This document shows, in pieces, positions 1-13,100 of a stretch of 64,000 bases of DNA (positions are counted from its first letter, which is position 1; every line of letters starts with the position of its first letter). The notes under the pieces are model-generated. The model made no database searches. It was not told the origin of the DNA and saw only the letters and a program-made list of their open reading frames with translations. A program made the translations under genes and the position numbers. Location of the stretch: assembly GCA_029783825.1 (NCBI GenBank), contig JAREIK010010245.1:62001-126000 (forward strand). The letters are read 5' to 3'. This stretch comes from Sapria himalayana. Taxonomy: Eukaryota; Streptophyta; Magnoliopsida; Malpighiales; Rafflesiaceae.

Positions 1-2809
1 TGATAAATAATATTATTAAGAAGTTTTCATGATAATGATATATAATATTTATTTTGATATTTTACTAACAAATAAAATATATAGAAAATGAATTATTTTT
101 TTCCAACAAAAAAGATCTAAAATGATATTATGTGTATATTTTATGTTCATATAATAAATTAACAAATGAATATCTTCATGAACGTCTTGAATAAATTTCA
201 ATTTATTATTTTTAAAAATTGATATCATAAATATTTGTTCATCAATTTGTAGATGTTGTATTTTATTTGTGTTTATGTTTTTTTATACATTATATATGAG
301 CTGCCAACATGTGAGCAGACACAATCCAAGTTGAGATTTTATATACTAATTGTACATATTTTATTAATTTTTTGAGTTATTTTTTTGCTAATTCATATAA
401 TTTTGAGGATAACATCTTATACTCAAAATGGTTGCCTCGTAAGTATTGATCATGAGACTGTTTAAATACTAATATTGGTTTTCATAATAACTTTGAAGTT
501 AAATTTATTTATGAGAGAATAATATATTAAGATGATTTATCACTTTAAAATTTTGTGTATTACTTAGTCTCTTCAAACACAGTCTCTACCAAGTTATTGG
601 GTAAATTTGTTGAGATATTTATCTTTTTTTTATATATCTTGTTAAAGAAAGAGTCTTATGTACTTGAGTGTGAATGTGATCTCTATATCTATCTTATCGT
701 ATCCTAATATTTGGAAGTATTTAAAATATGAAGGCTAGATAAGAAAATAAATTGTACTAGTATATTATCATGATAGTCTTACCTCAAAAGATTGAAGAGA
801 TTGTGCTTGATAAATCTTGAATTCGAGACTTACTATTCTTAGAGTTTTGATAAATTTTTGTCGTCACATAAAGATATGATATCTTATTAGATAGAAAAGT
901 ATATCTAATTTAACATTTGAATAAGTCATGAAGATGAAGACCAAATGGAAGAACATAGTCATCCATTATTTGAATTCCACAAGAATTTGAAAATTGGATT
1001 ATAAAATATATTAATTATAATTGGTAGTTACTTATAAATTACTATAGACTCTTAAGAAATCTCTCATTTATGAAGATTTTCTGATAAATGTGTAAAATAA
1101 GTGTTTTAAATCTATATGTCTAAGTATATTCCATGCTAATTCATAAGATTTTTAAATGTGAAATAAGACTATTAATCCTACTTTGTTTTAATATCATCAA
1201 ATCATACCCCCCCTTCAATTATTAATCCCCTCATTCAACAACATCTTTCAAATGATATCAATTCCCACCTACTTTATATATTACAAACTTTTCACAAGGA
1301 AGCATCTTCGGACAATTTGAATGCTAGAGTGGATCAATTGATACAGGTGAAGCTATTTTTTTTGGTTTTTTATTGCATCCCTTCCTAGTGTTTTGCTGCA
1401 AAACGAACCCCTTACTATGCAAACCCGTATTGCTAAATTCAAATCGAGACTAAAAATGTAGGAGGACAAGAATGCTTTTGGCAATATTTTGTCCAAAATT
1501 TCATGAATTCAGAAGACCAACGGGTCAAACTATGTTGTTCTTTGGACCAAGTAATGTGCACCAACAAGTATGAACTATGAACCCTTTTTTTAAGAATTTA
1601 CTTGTTTCTGAATTGATACATTTTTATCATTTAAAAAAAACCTAATCAATTGCCAATGTAATACTTGTGTGTGGCCAAGTTAATAAGAATCTTAATGCTC
1701 TTTAAGTTGATAATCAGTTTGTGTATCATTTGTTGTGTCTATTCAAATGTTGGCATCATCTCATTTTGGGAGGTTTGAGTTTTTGAATTCTTCTGGTTAC
1801 AAGACATATTGATCAGATATTCATAGTCACTCAAAGGCCAATGTGCAGTTTAAGAACTCATCTCTTAAATGCGACATATATTTTAGTCAGAATTCATTTA
1901 GTGGCATTTTTTTTATTCTATGATTGTTGCTTTATTTACAAATTAGTGATGTCTAAGAAAGATATTAATTCTCACGAGTTGGAAATTGCAAATCAACTCT
2001 CTAAAACTCATTACAAGTACGTGTCATAAGCGACAGAAGGTTATATTTTCAAATCCCTTGTGCATTTGCAAATCTACTCTTTATTATTATTAAAATGTTT
2101 GAATTGCTTTACACTTGCATTAAACATGTGGCAGGTTGATATTTTAACATAGTTATACATGTCCATTCGTACATATATGCTTGGTTAAGGATCATAGAAA
2201 GTAGAGAAAAATGCACAAGGAATTGATGTGGGCTGGTGTGATTTTATGATTGACTGTATTGTATGACTGTATTTTTGCTTGTATATATTAGAAATGTATT
2301 TTAATGAGAGCGATGTGATATAATTATAACATAACAGGCTCGATGAGATTTCTTTACTCAGTGTGATAGTGCTTTTCATCTCTCTAGCCCGATCATGATG
2401 TTCATTATTACATGAGGACCAAGCTGCTGGTTGTAGGATACTCTTTTAAAATGTAACATTAGCGATTATTTGATTGTAATTTGTGTAAGTGTAATTATCC
2501 TCGTTAATTTTGATCATAACATACTTGAATTATCTTTTTGTTATTGAAATATTTTTTAATATTTAATGTTGTGTATGTTGTTGATCTCTCCATTTATTTT
2601 TTTTTCCTTTTTTCAACTTTTGGATAATTTAGCTAGTGAAAATTCAAAAGTGAATTGGAGGAACTAATTTTGCTTGAATTTGATTGCTTATACTTCGATC
2701 ACCATTACTGTTGCAATATGCATGCTTGTTTTTCTATTCCCTCATTACTCATTTTGCTTGTATGTGTCCCTTCTAGATTTTTTTGTCGAATTTGTGTATG
2801 TGACAAGTG
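1..2809. other. AT-rich intergenic sequence
   Basis: This stretch is AT-rich and has no long open frame of normal composition on either strand. The short frames present lack recognisable domains. I see no LTR pair, terminal inverted repeat or tandem repeat. The only item worth separating is a short LINE-like reading at 1417-1506. The segment may hold introns or decayed transposons, but nothing visible decides this. Confidence 0.5.
1417..1506 (+). pseudogene. Possible shred of a LINE ORF2 (endonuclease-RT linker)
   Basis: Read on the + strand, this frame gives a basic helix-like stretch, one in-frame TAG, and then DKNAFGNILSKIS before a TGA. In the minus-strand LINEs of this window the linker between endonuclease and RT reads similarly, for example WNKHVFGNIFKKIQ in copy D. 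The match rests on about 20 residues, includes a stop and lacks flanking domains. It is at best a very short remnant of a diverged LINE in the opposite orientation and could be chance. Confidence 0.15.
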
Positions 2810-2914
2810 GTGGAGAAAGAATGTGAATCAGCAAATATGGTGGGAAGATGGGCAAGTAAGATTCTTACGAGATTGAAGGAGGAGAAACAATGGGCGAAAT
2901 GCTTCAAAATCTGA
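2810..2914 (+). other. Possible orphan exon remnant
   Basis: An open stretch of 34 codons ends in TGA and has an ordinary charged composition, with segments such as GRWASKILTRLKEEKQW. This differs from the surrounding AT-rich noise. An AG dinucleotide at 2806-2807 could be a splice acceptor just before it. No upstream exon or start codon can be linked to it and I do not recognise the protein. It could be a terminal exon of a gene fragment or a chance frame. Confidence 0.2.
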
Positions 2915-3083
2915 CCAAGTTTTAGTTCTCCTATGTGAGCAACCTCGCTCTCCCAAATAGAGCAATTGTGCCGTAATATTCTTCTCCCACAAAAAACAAT
3001 TATTATTATGTTTTTTTCATTCCATGTCTTGTTCAACCATCAACATAGTGCTTGAGAATGCCTGCAGCGAATAGAGAGCCAGG

Positions 3084-3669
3084 ATGGTAGCCATGGTTAG
3101 TTTTAGCAAAAATGCCAGCGAATTACTCGGCCGATTCACTCTCATTCATACAGGTCGATCACTTTCTCTCACTCACTCTCTCAGTTCATTTCTTCTGAAC
3201 CAGTATCGACAAACTAGGTTTTTGGCCACATGACTCATCAAACTTCAATCACGACAGAACTGATTGAGATTATCTCCGGAGCTTCTGCACTAAATGATTA
3301 AATGCTTCTTCATAAACAAATAGTTTTTTTATAGTGTTTCATTGATCAAAATTATATCAAAATGATATCAAAAAAATAATGTTGACTTTCAGAGCATAGC
3401 ATTGTGGGACTGAAGTGGGAATCGAGAATCAAGCAGGTGAGTTCATGCAAGCTTCTTGTGTGCTCCACCTTCGTCAATGAATTTTATTCTCTATAAAATT
3501 GAATGTAAATAGCACATGCATTGCATTTACATTCATTTTATAGCAAGCACAAAAACTCACACAAAGGAAGTTGGCTTGTCAGAGCAGCAACAACAAAACC
3601 TCTAGCAAGTTGCTGCCACGGAGAAGCTCAACCAGGCAATACTATAGAAACTCAACATGGAGGGAGTGA
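3084..3669 (+). CDS. Possible three-exon small gene, function unknown
   Basis: ATG at 3084 opens exon 1 (3084-3153), which ends at CAG/GT. Exon 2 (3393-3436) lies between a TTTCAG acceptor and a CAG/GTGAGT donor and reads EHSIVGLKWESRIKQ across the junction. Exon 3 (3544-3669) follows an AT-rich tract ending in TAG and stops at TGA. The three exons keep one reading frame across both introns and would give about 79 residues, basic towards the C end. Support is the start codon, matching phases and near-consensus splice sites. I do not recognise the family, and a CDS this short could be a 5' gene fragment. A polypyrimidine tract is present before exon 2. Confidence 0.3.
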
Positions 3670-4574
3670 AGTCTAGAACCATTAGCCTTTACAAAGCAAT
3701 CAGTCACATTATATAAGACTTTGATGCTTACTCTAGAACAAAAAGAATTTTTTCTCAGCCTATAATCCCTCTTTAATGCATATTCAGACGCACAAACACC
3801 ATCTCCAAGAAAGTAAATACTAGACGATTGGAGTAGGTGTTGTATGTTTAAAGATGCAATTGAACTACATACTGCAACCATGAATAACCAAAATTTTGAA
3901 TAAAAAATGTTTTAGAATTGTCTATTACTAATTGTAGTAAATGTTCTAGGACTAAAGACAATAGATATTACTCTAAGATGAGTCCATTTTAGTTGTTTGT
4001 TCTATTTGTGCACAAAGATGGCTCAATGTAGATGTCTGGTTCCATATGGAAATGGCTTCTACACAAATAGGATTATCCAGATCAAAAACTATCTTAAGGC
4101 CATAGCGGATAGCTGGAGGTTCTGTTCTTCCACCCATTAAATTACTTGAGAAGTGTATGTATATGTTCATTGATTCAATCTTAAGCTTCAGTATTACCTT
4201 TTTTTTTCTTGTAGGAAAAACTATTGAGAGCAATTGATGTCCACCTTGCTGATGTGAAACAAGATCGGTTGTTTGATTGTAAAATTGTATCATCTCCTAG
4301 TTTAAACTTAAAAACTAAATTCGAGCTATGGCTCCACTCTGATCAAGTTGGTGCTCCTCGATTGCAATAAGCTCCCTTGGAAATGAACTAAAATGTGCAT
4401 GTCAGTCCTTCCATTTTCTTATGACTTACGAGAGAAAATCTTATTATTATGTCATTTTATTTTTCATGTAACTTTTTTTAATCAAAATTAGGTCAATCAT
4501 CCATTTGTAGCCCGAAAACTAGAAAATGGCTTCATAGCCATCTGAATATTTTTCCCATTATAGAAAAAATATTT
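3670..4574. other. Intergenic sequence, no recognisable feature
   Basis: Short minus-strand frames occur at 3642-3881 and 3973-4293 with ordinary composition, but they show no domain, splice context or known motif. I see no repeats or RNA genes. Confidence 0.4.
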
Positions 4575-4795
4575 TGGCAGCGGTAGTAGTTGCATCTATA
4601 GCATGAAGCGGCATCACTGTCAGCGGTGGCAGCCACTATAGCGGCCAGTGGTGGTAGCAGTGGTGGTAGTATCGGTAGTATCGACAGTAGCAGTGGCAGC
4701 AGAAGCAGTGGTGGAAGTAACAGTGCCATTGGTAGTGGTAGCGGTAGTAGCGACAGGAGTAGCAGTGTCAGCAAGTTAGCAGAAATAGCAACAAA
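4575..4795 (+). repeat. Degenerate trinucleotide repeat (GGT/AGT type)
   Basis: The segment is built from imperfect GGTAGT and GGCAGC triplets. It is translated as a Ser/Gly-rich frame on + and a Leu/Pro/Ala-rich frame on minus. Both frames are consequences of the 3-bp period, and there is no sign of a real protein. Confidence 0.75.
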
Positions 4796-4860
4796 TGTGG
4801 TATATACTACAAATAAAGTCAGTATATACATACATATAATACTATAGTATTTTATGTACA

Positions 4861-4892
4861 TATATACCGAGTATATTTTTACTCAGTATATA
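4861..4892. other. Short AT-rich inverted repeat (hairpin)
   Basis: Arms 4861-4873 and 4880-4892 are complementary over 13 bp with one mismatch, around a 6-nt loop. They lie in a TATATAC-rich stretch that runs to about 4980. It may be a chance palindrome in AT-rich DNA or part of a decayed MITE. Confidence 0.4.
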
Positions 4893-5399
4893 TGTAAACA
4901 TAATAATGTATAAGTGATATATACTACAGTAATATATGTACAGGTGAAATGCTAGTATATATTTACATATATACTAAAAATTTATATATTTATTAAAACA
5001 TAACTTTTTTTTATTTTAATTTGATTGAGTTGTTTAAATTTCTTACAGATATGATACTGTATTGTTCCCTATACAAAGCTTGTATAAGTGATGATATTTA
5101 TTACTAGACATTTGTGTCATGACTCAGACAGCTATATAGTAGTAGAAAAATGGTGATAGGAGGAGCAGATGGAGAGAAAGCAATGACAATGAATGGATAT
5201 ATTATACTTTATGCACTGTCAGTAGATACATTGATGAATAAGATGTAATACAATTTTGTTATTTTTTTGTTTTAATTTTGTAAAATATTGAATTAGAATA
5301 AATTATGAAATGAATTTATTTTTTGTTTATTATAAATTAATTATAGTTTCATTTTTATTCAATTTGATATTAAAATATTAAATTATTAATTAAAAAATT
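4893..5399. other. AT-rich spacer, nothing recognised
   Basis: Very AT-rich sequence with no open frame, repeat or motif that I can support. It may be the interior of the CACTA-like element whose end follows. Confidence 0.4.
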
Positions 5400-5871
5400 T
5401 TAAAAGTAATTAAATTAAAATAGCTAGGGAAAATCCATTACTAAATTAGAAAGGGAAAAATTCCTTGCTAATTTAGCTAGCGAAATTTCCCTAGCCAATT
5501 TAGCTAGGAAAATCTTTAATTTAGCAATGAATTTTTCCATAGATAAATTTATTTAGCTAGGTACTATTTTTGACGCTAAAATTTAGCGATTAGCACTTTA
5601 GCTTGGGAATCTTCTGTCGTTATTTACTTTTAGCAATAGAAAATCTCATTAATCTTTCTGATTTAATTAGGAAATTTATATATTTTGGCAAGAGATTTTT
5701 TCAACGCAAAAAATTTAGCTAGGGTCACTTTCCCTCCCTATATTTAAGCGTGGAGCTCTTTAGATAGTGAATTGATTCATCAGTAATCCATCACTATATC
5801 CCATTTAGTGATAAAAAATGCCTATTTAGCTAGGGAATTGTCCCTAGCTATAAGAGATTTTTCTTGTGGTG
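5400..5871. mobile_element. Terminal region of a CACTA (En/Spm-like) DNA transposon
   Basis: The right edge read on the minus strand begins CACCACAAGAAAAATC, one base away from the CACTACAAGAAA start common in plant CACTA elements. Inward lies a run of short subterminal repeats of TTTAGCTAGGGA type, in both orientations, at about 5421, 5474, 5489, 5501, 5554, 5715 and 5827. Phrases such as TTTAGCGATTAGC also occur. Multiple subterminal repeats of this kind are characteristic of the family and bind its transposase. No transposase frame and no opposite end are visible, so it is a non-autonomous or truncated copy. Its end touches the 9-bp array directly. Confidence 0.6.
5827..5850. repeat. Perfect subterminal palindrome of the CACTA-like end
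   Basis: TAGCTAGGGA (5827-5836) and its exact reverse complement (5841-5850) flank a 4-nt spacer, about 20 bp inside the element terminus. The motif is the same as the dispersed subterminal repeats, here in head-to-head form. Confidence 0.7.
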
Positions 5872-5906
5872 ATATTCTTCTTATTTTTCCTATTCTTCTT
5901 ATTCTT

Positions 5907-5993
5907 CTTATTTTTCTTATTTTTCTTATTTTTCTTATTTTTCTTATTTTTCTTATTTTTCTTATTTTTCTTATTTTTCTTATTTTTCTTATT
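5907..5993 (+). repeat. Homogenised TTATTTTTC block in array 1
   Basis: About ten almost identical 9-bp units of the variant TTATTTTTC stand in tandem. This is a much purer block than the surrounding array and indicates recent local expansion. Confidence 0.85.
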
Positions 5994-8813
5994 CATCTTT
6001 TTCATCTTATTCTTGTTATTATTCATATTCTACTAATTCTTCTTATTCTTCTATTTTTTCTTAATCTTTTTATTCTTTCTATTCTACGTATTCTTCTTAT
6101 TCTACTAATTCTTCAAATTCTTTTTATTCTATTTAATCATCTTATTATACTATTTTCTTGTTATTTTTTTAATTTATTTATTATTATTATTATTATTTTT
6201 TCTTATTATTCTTATACTTGTTATTCTTGTTATTCTTGTTTTTCTTTTATTCTATTTATTATTTTATTCTTTTTTTTCTTTTTATTCTTTTTATTCTTTT
6301 TATTTTTTTTATTTTTTTTTATTCTTTTTAATCTTTTATTTCTTTCTATTCTTTCTATCCTTTCTATCCTTTCTATCCTTCCTTTCCTTATTATCCTTTC
6401 TTTCCGTTCTATAAATTTCTATCATTTCTATCCTTTCTTTCTTTTCTATCCTTTCTATCCTTTCTATCCTTTTTATTCTTTTTATTTTTTGATTCTTTGA
6501 TTCTTTTTATTTTTTTTTCTATCTATTCTTTCTATTCTTTTTTTTTATTTTTATTCTTTTTTTTCTTTTAATTCTTTTAATTCATTTAATTCTTTTTTTA
6601 TTTTTATTCATTTTATTCTTATTACACTCCCTACTCTTATTTTTATTGTTATTATTCTAATTCTTCTAATTCTTATTAATTTTCTTATTCTTCTTATTCT
6701 TCTTCTTTTTATAATTATTCTTATTCTTCTAATTTATCTTTTTCTTATTATTATTCTTCTTCTTATTCTTATTATTCTTTTATTCTTATTATTCTTCTTA
6801 ATCTTCTTATTCTTGTTATTCTTATTATTCATATTATTCTTCTTATTCTTATTATTTTTATTTTTTCTTTTATTTTTTCTTATTCTTATTATTCTTTTGA
6901 TTATTCTTTTTTTTTCATTTTTCTGTTTATTTTTAATTATTTTTTAATCTTCTTATTCTTTCTATTCAAGATATTCTAACTATTCTTCATATTATTCATA
7001 TTCTACATATTGTTCTAATATTACATATTCTTTTAATTCTTCTTATTTTTCTCATTCTTCTTATTCTTCTAATTCTTCTGATTCTTATTTTTCTTTTTCT
7101 TTTTCTTTTTCTTTCTCTTCTTATTCTTCTTATTTTTGTTATTCGGCATATTTTTATTATTCTTCTTTTTTTGTTATTTTTCTTGTTCTTCTTATTCTTC
7201 TAATTTTTCTTATTTTTCATATTCTTCTTATTTTTCATATTCTTCTTATTTTTCTTATTCTATATTTTCTTTGTATTCTTCATATTTTTTTATTTCCTTA
7301 TTCTACTTATTCTACCTATTTTTCTTATTCATTATATTTTTGTTATTATTTTTCTTCTTCTTAATCATAATTTTCTTCTTATTCTTTTTATTATTCTTAT
7401 TCTTCTTATTTTTATTTTTTCTTGTTATTCTTATTATTATTCTTATTCCTCTTAATCTTTGTATCCTTTTTATTCTTATTCTTCTTTGCATTCTTCTATA
7501 TTTTATTATTATTATTAGTCATTTTATTCTCCTTTTTATTATATTATTATTATTATTATTATTCTTATTCTACTTATTCTTTTAATTTTTATAATTTTGC
7601 TTATTTGTCTTATTCTTCTTATTTTTAAAATTTTTTATATTATTTTTATTCTTATTTTTCATCTTTATGTTTTTTTATTATTATATTTTATTTTTTTTAA
7701 ATTTTTATATTCTTTTTTATTCTTCATATCCTTCTTATTATTCGTATTCTTGTTAATCTTCGTATTCTAATTATTATTCTAATTTTTCTTATTCTTCTTA
7801 TTATTGTGATTCTTCTGATTCTTCTGATTCTTCTAATTCTTCTGATTCTTCTAATTCCTCTTATTCCTCTTATTCTTCTTATTCCTTTTATTCTTATTAT
7901 TCTTTTTATTATTCTTATTTTTTTATTCTTTTTATTCTTCTTATTCTTCTTTTTTTCGTATTCTCCTTATTTTTATTAAATTTCTTATTCATCTTGTTCT
8001 TCTTAATCTTCTTATTTTTTTTATCCTTAATATTCTTCTAATTTATTTATTTTTTTTCTACTTATTATTCATATTCTATTTATTCTTCTTATCATTTTTA
8101 TTCTTGTTATTCTTATTATTCTTCTTATTCTTTTCATTCTTGTAATTCTTATTATTCTTTTCATTCTTGTAATTCTTATTATTCTAATTTCTTTTTTTTT
8201 ATAATTTTTTTTGATCTTATTCTTCTTAATTTTCATATTCTTTTTATTCTTCTTATTCTTCTTATTTACTTTTTTTTCTTATACTTTTATTCTTGTTATT
8301 CTTGTAATTTTTCAATTCTTGTTATTCTTGTTATTCTCCTAATTCTTCTTATTCTTCTTATTCTTATTCTTATTCTTTTTATTTTTTCTCATTATTCTTT
8401 TAATTCTTCTTATTCTCTTTAGTAATATTATTCTTTTATTTTTCTTATTCTACTAATTCTTTTTATGCTATTAATTATTATTATTATTATTTTGTATTCT
8501 AATTATTTTTAATATTCTTCTTACTTATTATTATTCTTCTTCTCTTTATTCTTTTTATTTTTTTATTCTTTTTCTTCTTATTTTTTTTACATATTCTTAT
8601 TATTATTTTTATTCTACTTATTCTTCTAATTCTTTTATTCTACTTATTTTTCTTATTCTTAGTTTTCTTATTAGTCATCTTATTATTCTTTTTTTATTAT
8701 TCTACTTATTCTTATTACCCTTCTTATTCTTATTACCCTTCTTATTCTTATCATCCTTCTTATCCTTCTTATTCTTTTTATCATTCTTATCCTTCTTATT
8801 AATCTTATCCTTA

Positions 8814-9043
8814 TTGTCCTTATTGTCCTTCTTGTCCTTCTTGTCCTTCTTGTCCTTCTTGTCCTTCTTATCCATCCTGTCCTTCTTGTCCTTCTTGTCC
8901 TTCTTTTCCTTCATGTCCTTCTTGTCCTTCTTGTCCTTCTTGTCATTCTTGTCCTACTTGTCCTTCTTGTCCTTCTTGTCCTTCTTGTCATTCTTGTCCT
9001 TCTTGTCCTTCTTGTCATTCTCCTTCTTGTTCTTCTTGTCATT
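8814..9043 (+). repeat. TTGTCCTTC variant block in array 1
   Basis: Roughly 25 units of a G-containing variant, TTGTCCTTC, run with few exceptions. It is one of the few G-bearing zones on the + strand of the array. The same variant reappears in array 4 at 40001-40090. Confidence 0.85.
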
Positions 9044-9215
9044 CTTATCCTTCTTATCCTTCTTATCCTTCTTATCATTCTTATCCTTCTTATCATTCTT
9101 ATCCTTATTATCATTTTTATCCTTCTTATCATTTTTATCTTTCTTATCCTTCTTATCCTTCTTATCTTTTTTATCATTCTTATCCTTTTTATCCTTCTTA
9201 TCATTTTATCCTTCT
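9044..9215 (+). repeat. TTATCCTTC variant block in array 1
   Basis: Tandem TTATCCTTC units directly follow the TTGTCCTTC block. The step from one variant to the next is a single-base change within the 9-mer, which fits stepwise expansion of adjacent variants. Similar TTATCC stretches recur around 14570-14650 and 15330-15550. Confidence 0.8.
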
Positions 9216-10115
9216 TATCCTTCTTATCATTCATATTATTCTTATTCCTATTATTCTTATTATTCTTCTTTTTCTTTTTATTATTTTTATTAATCTAATT
9301 CTTCTTATTCTTCTTTTATTTTTAATATAATTATTCTTTCTTATTATATTAATTTTTCTACTTATTCTTATTATTTTCATTTTCTTCTTATTCCATTTTT
9401 TATAATTATTTTTATTTTCTTATTCTTTTTATTATTCTTATTTTTCTTATTCTTATTAATATCTTATTCTTCTTCTTTTTCTTAGTCTTCTAATTTTTAT
9501 AATTCATCTTTTTCTACATTTTATTCATCTTCTATTTATTTACCTTATTCTTCTTATTCTTTTCATTATTTTATTTCTTCTTATTCTAATTGATCATCTA
9601 ATTCTTCTATTTCTTCTTATTCTTTTTTTTTCTATTCTTCTTAATATTTATATTCTTCATAATCTTTTTATTCTTTTTATTCTTTTTATTCTATTGTTTA
9701 TTATACTTCTACTTAATCTTTCTATTCTTCTTATTCTTCAAATTCTTCTTATTCTAGTAATTATTTAAATTTTCTTATACTTTTTATTTTTCTTTTTTTT
9801 GTTATTAGTTTAATTCATATTATTCTTCTTTGTCATCCAATTCTTATATTTATTATTATTATTATTCTTATTCGAATAATTCTTCTTAATCATATTTGTA
9901 TTTTTATTCTATTTATTCTTTTTATTCTTCTTAATCACATTATTGTTCTTATTTTTCTTATTATTCTTATTCTACTTAATCTTCTTATTCTTCTTATTCT
10001 TCTAATTCTTCATATTTTTCTTATTCTTCATATTTTACTTATTCTTCTTATTCTACTTATTCTTCATATTCTTTTTTTTTCTACTTATTCTTCTAACTGT
10101 TCATTTTCTTCTTTG

Positions 10116-10155
10116 TCATCATCATCATCATCATCATCTTCTTCTTCTTCTTCTT
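10116..10155 (+). repeat. CAT then CTT trinucleotide run inside array 1
   Basis: Seven tandem CAT triplets are followed by about six CTT triplets. Both are 3-bp derivatives within the 9-bp array. Confidence 0.8.
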
Positions 10156-13100
10156 TTTCTTATTCTTTTAATTCTTCTTATTATTTTTTATTTTTCGTAT
10201 TCTTCTTAATCTTCATACTCTTATTATTCTTCATATCCTTCTTATTCTACTTTTTTTTATTATTCTTCTTATTCTTGTTATTTTTAATCTTCTTATTCTT
10301 CTTATTCTCCTAATTCTTCTTATTTTTATGATTCTTCTTAATCTTCTTTATTTTTTTATATTTTTATTCTACCTATTCTTATTATTCTACTTATTCTTAT
10401 TATTTTTCTTATTCTTTTTGTTCATCATTTTTTTCTTATATTTTAAGTTATTCTTATTCTTCATTCTCATCTTATTTTTTATTTTTATTTTTATTCTTCT
10501 TTTTCTACTAATTCATCTTGTTATTATTATTATTTTTATTCTAATTATTTTTCTTATTTTTCTTATTCTTCTTACTTTCATTATATTATTATTCTTCTTA
10601 TGCTTTTTAATATTCATATTCTTCTTATTCTTCTTATTCTTTTTATTTTTTTTATTCTTCTTATTCTTCATATTCTTATTTTATTTCTATTCTCCTTTTT
10701 TACTTATTATTCTTATTCTATTTGTTCATCTTTTTCTTCATATTTCTTCTATTCTACATATTCTTCTAATTCTTCATTTTATTTTTAGTCATCTTATTCT
10801 TCTTTTTTCTTATTCTTCTTATCTTTCTTATACATTTTTACTACTTATCTATGTTATCCTTCTTATCCTTGTCATCCTTATTCTTTTTTTAGATTTTATT
10901 CTTTTTATCCTTCATATCCTTTTTATCTTTCATATTATTTGCATTTTTATTCTTCTTCTTATTCTTATTATTCTTATTATTCTTTTTTATTTTTCTTATT
11001 ATTCTGATTTTTATTATTCTTATTATTCTTCTTATTCTTCCTTTTCTTTTTATTCTTTTTAAATATCTAATTCATCGTATTCTTCTTATTCTTTTTATTC
11101 TTATTTCTTATTATTCTACTTATTCTATTTATTTATATTATTCTTCATTTTCTTTTAATTCTTCTTATTCTTTTAATTCTTCTTATTCTTTTCTTCATAT
11201 TCTCCATATTCTTCTTATTCTACTTATTCTTCTTTTTTCTACTTATTCTTCTTTTTCTTCTTATTTTTCTTTTTCTTTTATCTTCTGATTTATCTTATTA
11301 TTCTTTTTCTTGTTATTCTTCTATTTTTTTCCTCTTTTTCTTCTTATTATTCATATTCTATTTATTCATCTTATTCTTCTTATTATTTTGATATTTTTTC
11401 ATTCTTGTAATTCTTCTTATTCTAATTTATTTTTTTATTCTTCTTATTTTTTTTCTAATTCTTATTAATATTCATATTCATCATATTCTATTTATTCTTC
11501 TTATTCTACTTGTTTTATTATTTTTATTATTCTTGTAATTATACATTTTCTTCGTATGCTTCTTATTCTCCTAATTTTTCTTATTCTTCATAATTTTATT
11601 TGTCTTCATATTTTTCTTTATATTCATACAATTCTTATTCTACTTATTCTTATTACTTTTCTTATTCTTTTTATTCTTTCAATTCTTTTTAATCTTTTTT
11701 ATAATCTAATTCATATATTTTTCTTATTCTTTTTTCTTCGTATTCTTTCTTATTATACTACTTATTCTTATTATTTTTCATTTTCTTTTAATTCTTTTAA
11801 TTCTTGTTATTCTTTTCTTCTTATACTTCTTATTATTCATATTCTTCTTACTTTTCTTATTCTTTTTTGTCTATTTATTCTTCTTTTTCTTTTTATTTTT
11901 CTTATTCTTTTTATTCTTCTAATTTATCTTATTATTCTTTTTTATGTTATTCTTCTAATTTTTTTTATTCTTCATTTTCTTCTTATTATTCACATTCTAT
12001 TTATTCATCTTATTCTTCTTATTATTTAAATTCTTTTAATTCTTGTAATTCTTTTTATTCTAATTTATCTTATTATTCTCATTTTTTTTTTCTTATTAAT
12101 ATTCATATTCATCATATTCTTCTTATTCTATTTTTTTTATTATTTTTCTTATTCTTGTTATTCTACATATTCTTCTTATTCTTCTTAATCTCCTAATTCT
12201 TTTTCTCTTCTTATTTTCTTTTTCTTCTTATTCTTCTTATTTTTATTTTTCTTCTTTTTCTTCTTTATATTCATACTATTCTTATTCTACTTATTCTTAT
12301 TATTTTTTTTATTATTTTTATTCTTCTTTTTCTTTTTATTCTTTTAATTTATATTATTATTCTTAGTCATCTTATTCTTTTTTTTCTTCAATTCATTTTA
12401 TTCTACTAATTCTTCCTATTATTATTATTATTTTTATTCTACTTATTTTTCTTAATCTCATTATTATTCTTATTCTTCTTATTATTCATATTCTTTTTAT
12501 TTTTCTTTTTATTATTATTCTTCTTATTCTTCTTATTCTTTTTTTTTTCTTCTTATTCTTCTTATTCTTTTTATTCTTTTTATTCTTCTTATTCTTCTTA
12601 TTTTTCTTATTCTTCTTATTCTTCTTATTTTTCTTATTCTTCTTATTCTTTTTATTCTTCTTATTCTTCCTATTATTTTTATTCTTTTTTATAAACTAAT
12701 TCATATATTCTTCTTATTCTTCATTTTCTTTTAATTCTTCTTATTCTTTTCTTCTTATTCTTCTTATACTTCTTATTCTTTTTATTCTTCTTATTCTTCC
12801 TTTTCTACTTATTCTTCTATTTCTTCTTATTTTTCTTATTCTTTTTATTCTTCTGATTTATCTTATTATTCTTTTTCATGTTATTCTTCTAATTTTTTTT
12901 ATTCTTCTTTTTCTTATTATTATTCATATTCTATTCATTCATCTTATTCTTCTTATTATTTATATTCTTTTCATTCTTGTAATTCTTCTTATTCTAATTT
13001 ATCTTATTATTCATCTTATTTTTTTCTTATTCTTATTAATATTCAATTCATCATATTCTTCTTATTCTTCTTATTCTACTTTTTTATTATTTTTGTTATT

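Noticed and set aside
3642..4293. Minus-strand frames at 3642-3881 and 3973-4293 as protein genes
   Set aside because: Composition is ordinary, but no start context, splice sites or recognisable domain supports them. The first also overlaps the end of exon 3 of the plus-strand candidate gene.
4532..4861. Leu/Pro-rich minus frame and Ser/Gly-rich plus frame as genes
   Set aside because: Both arise from the degenerate trinucleotide repeat at 4575-4795.
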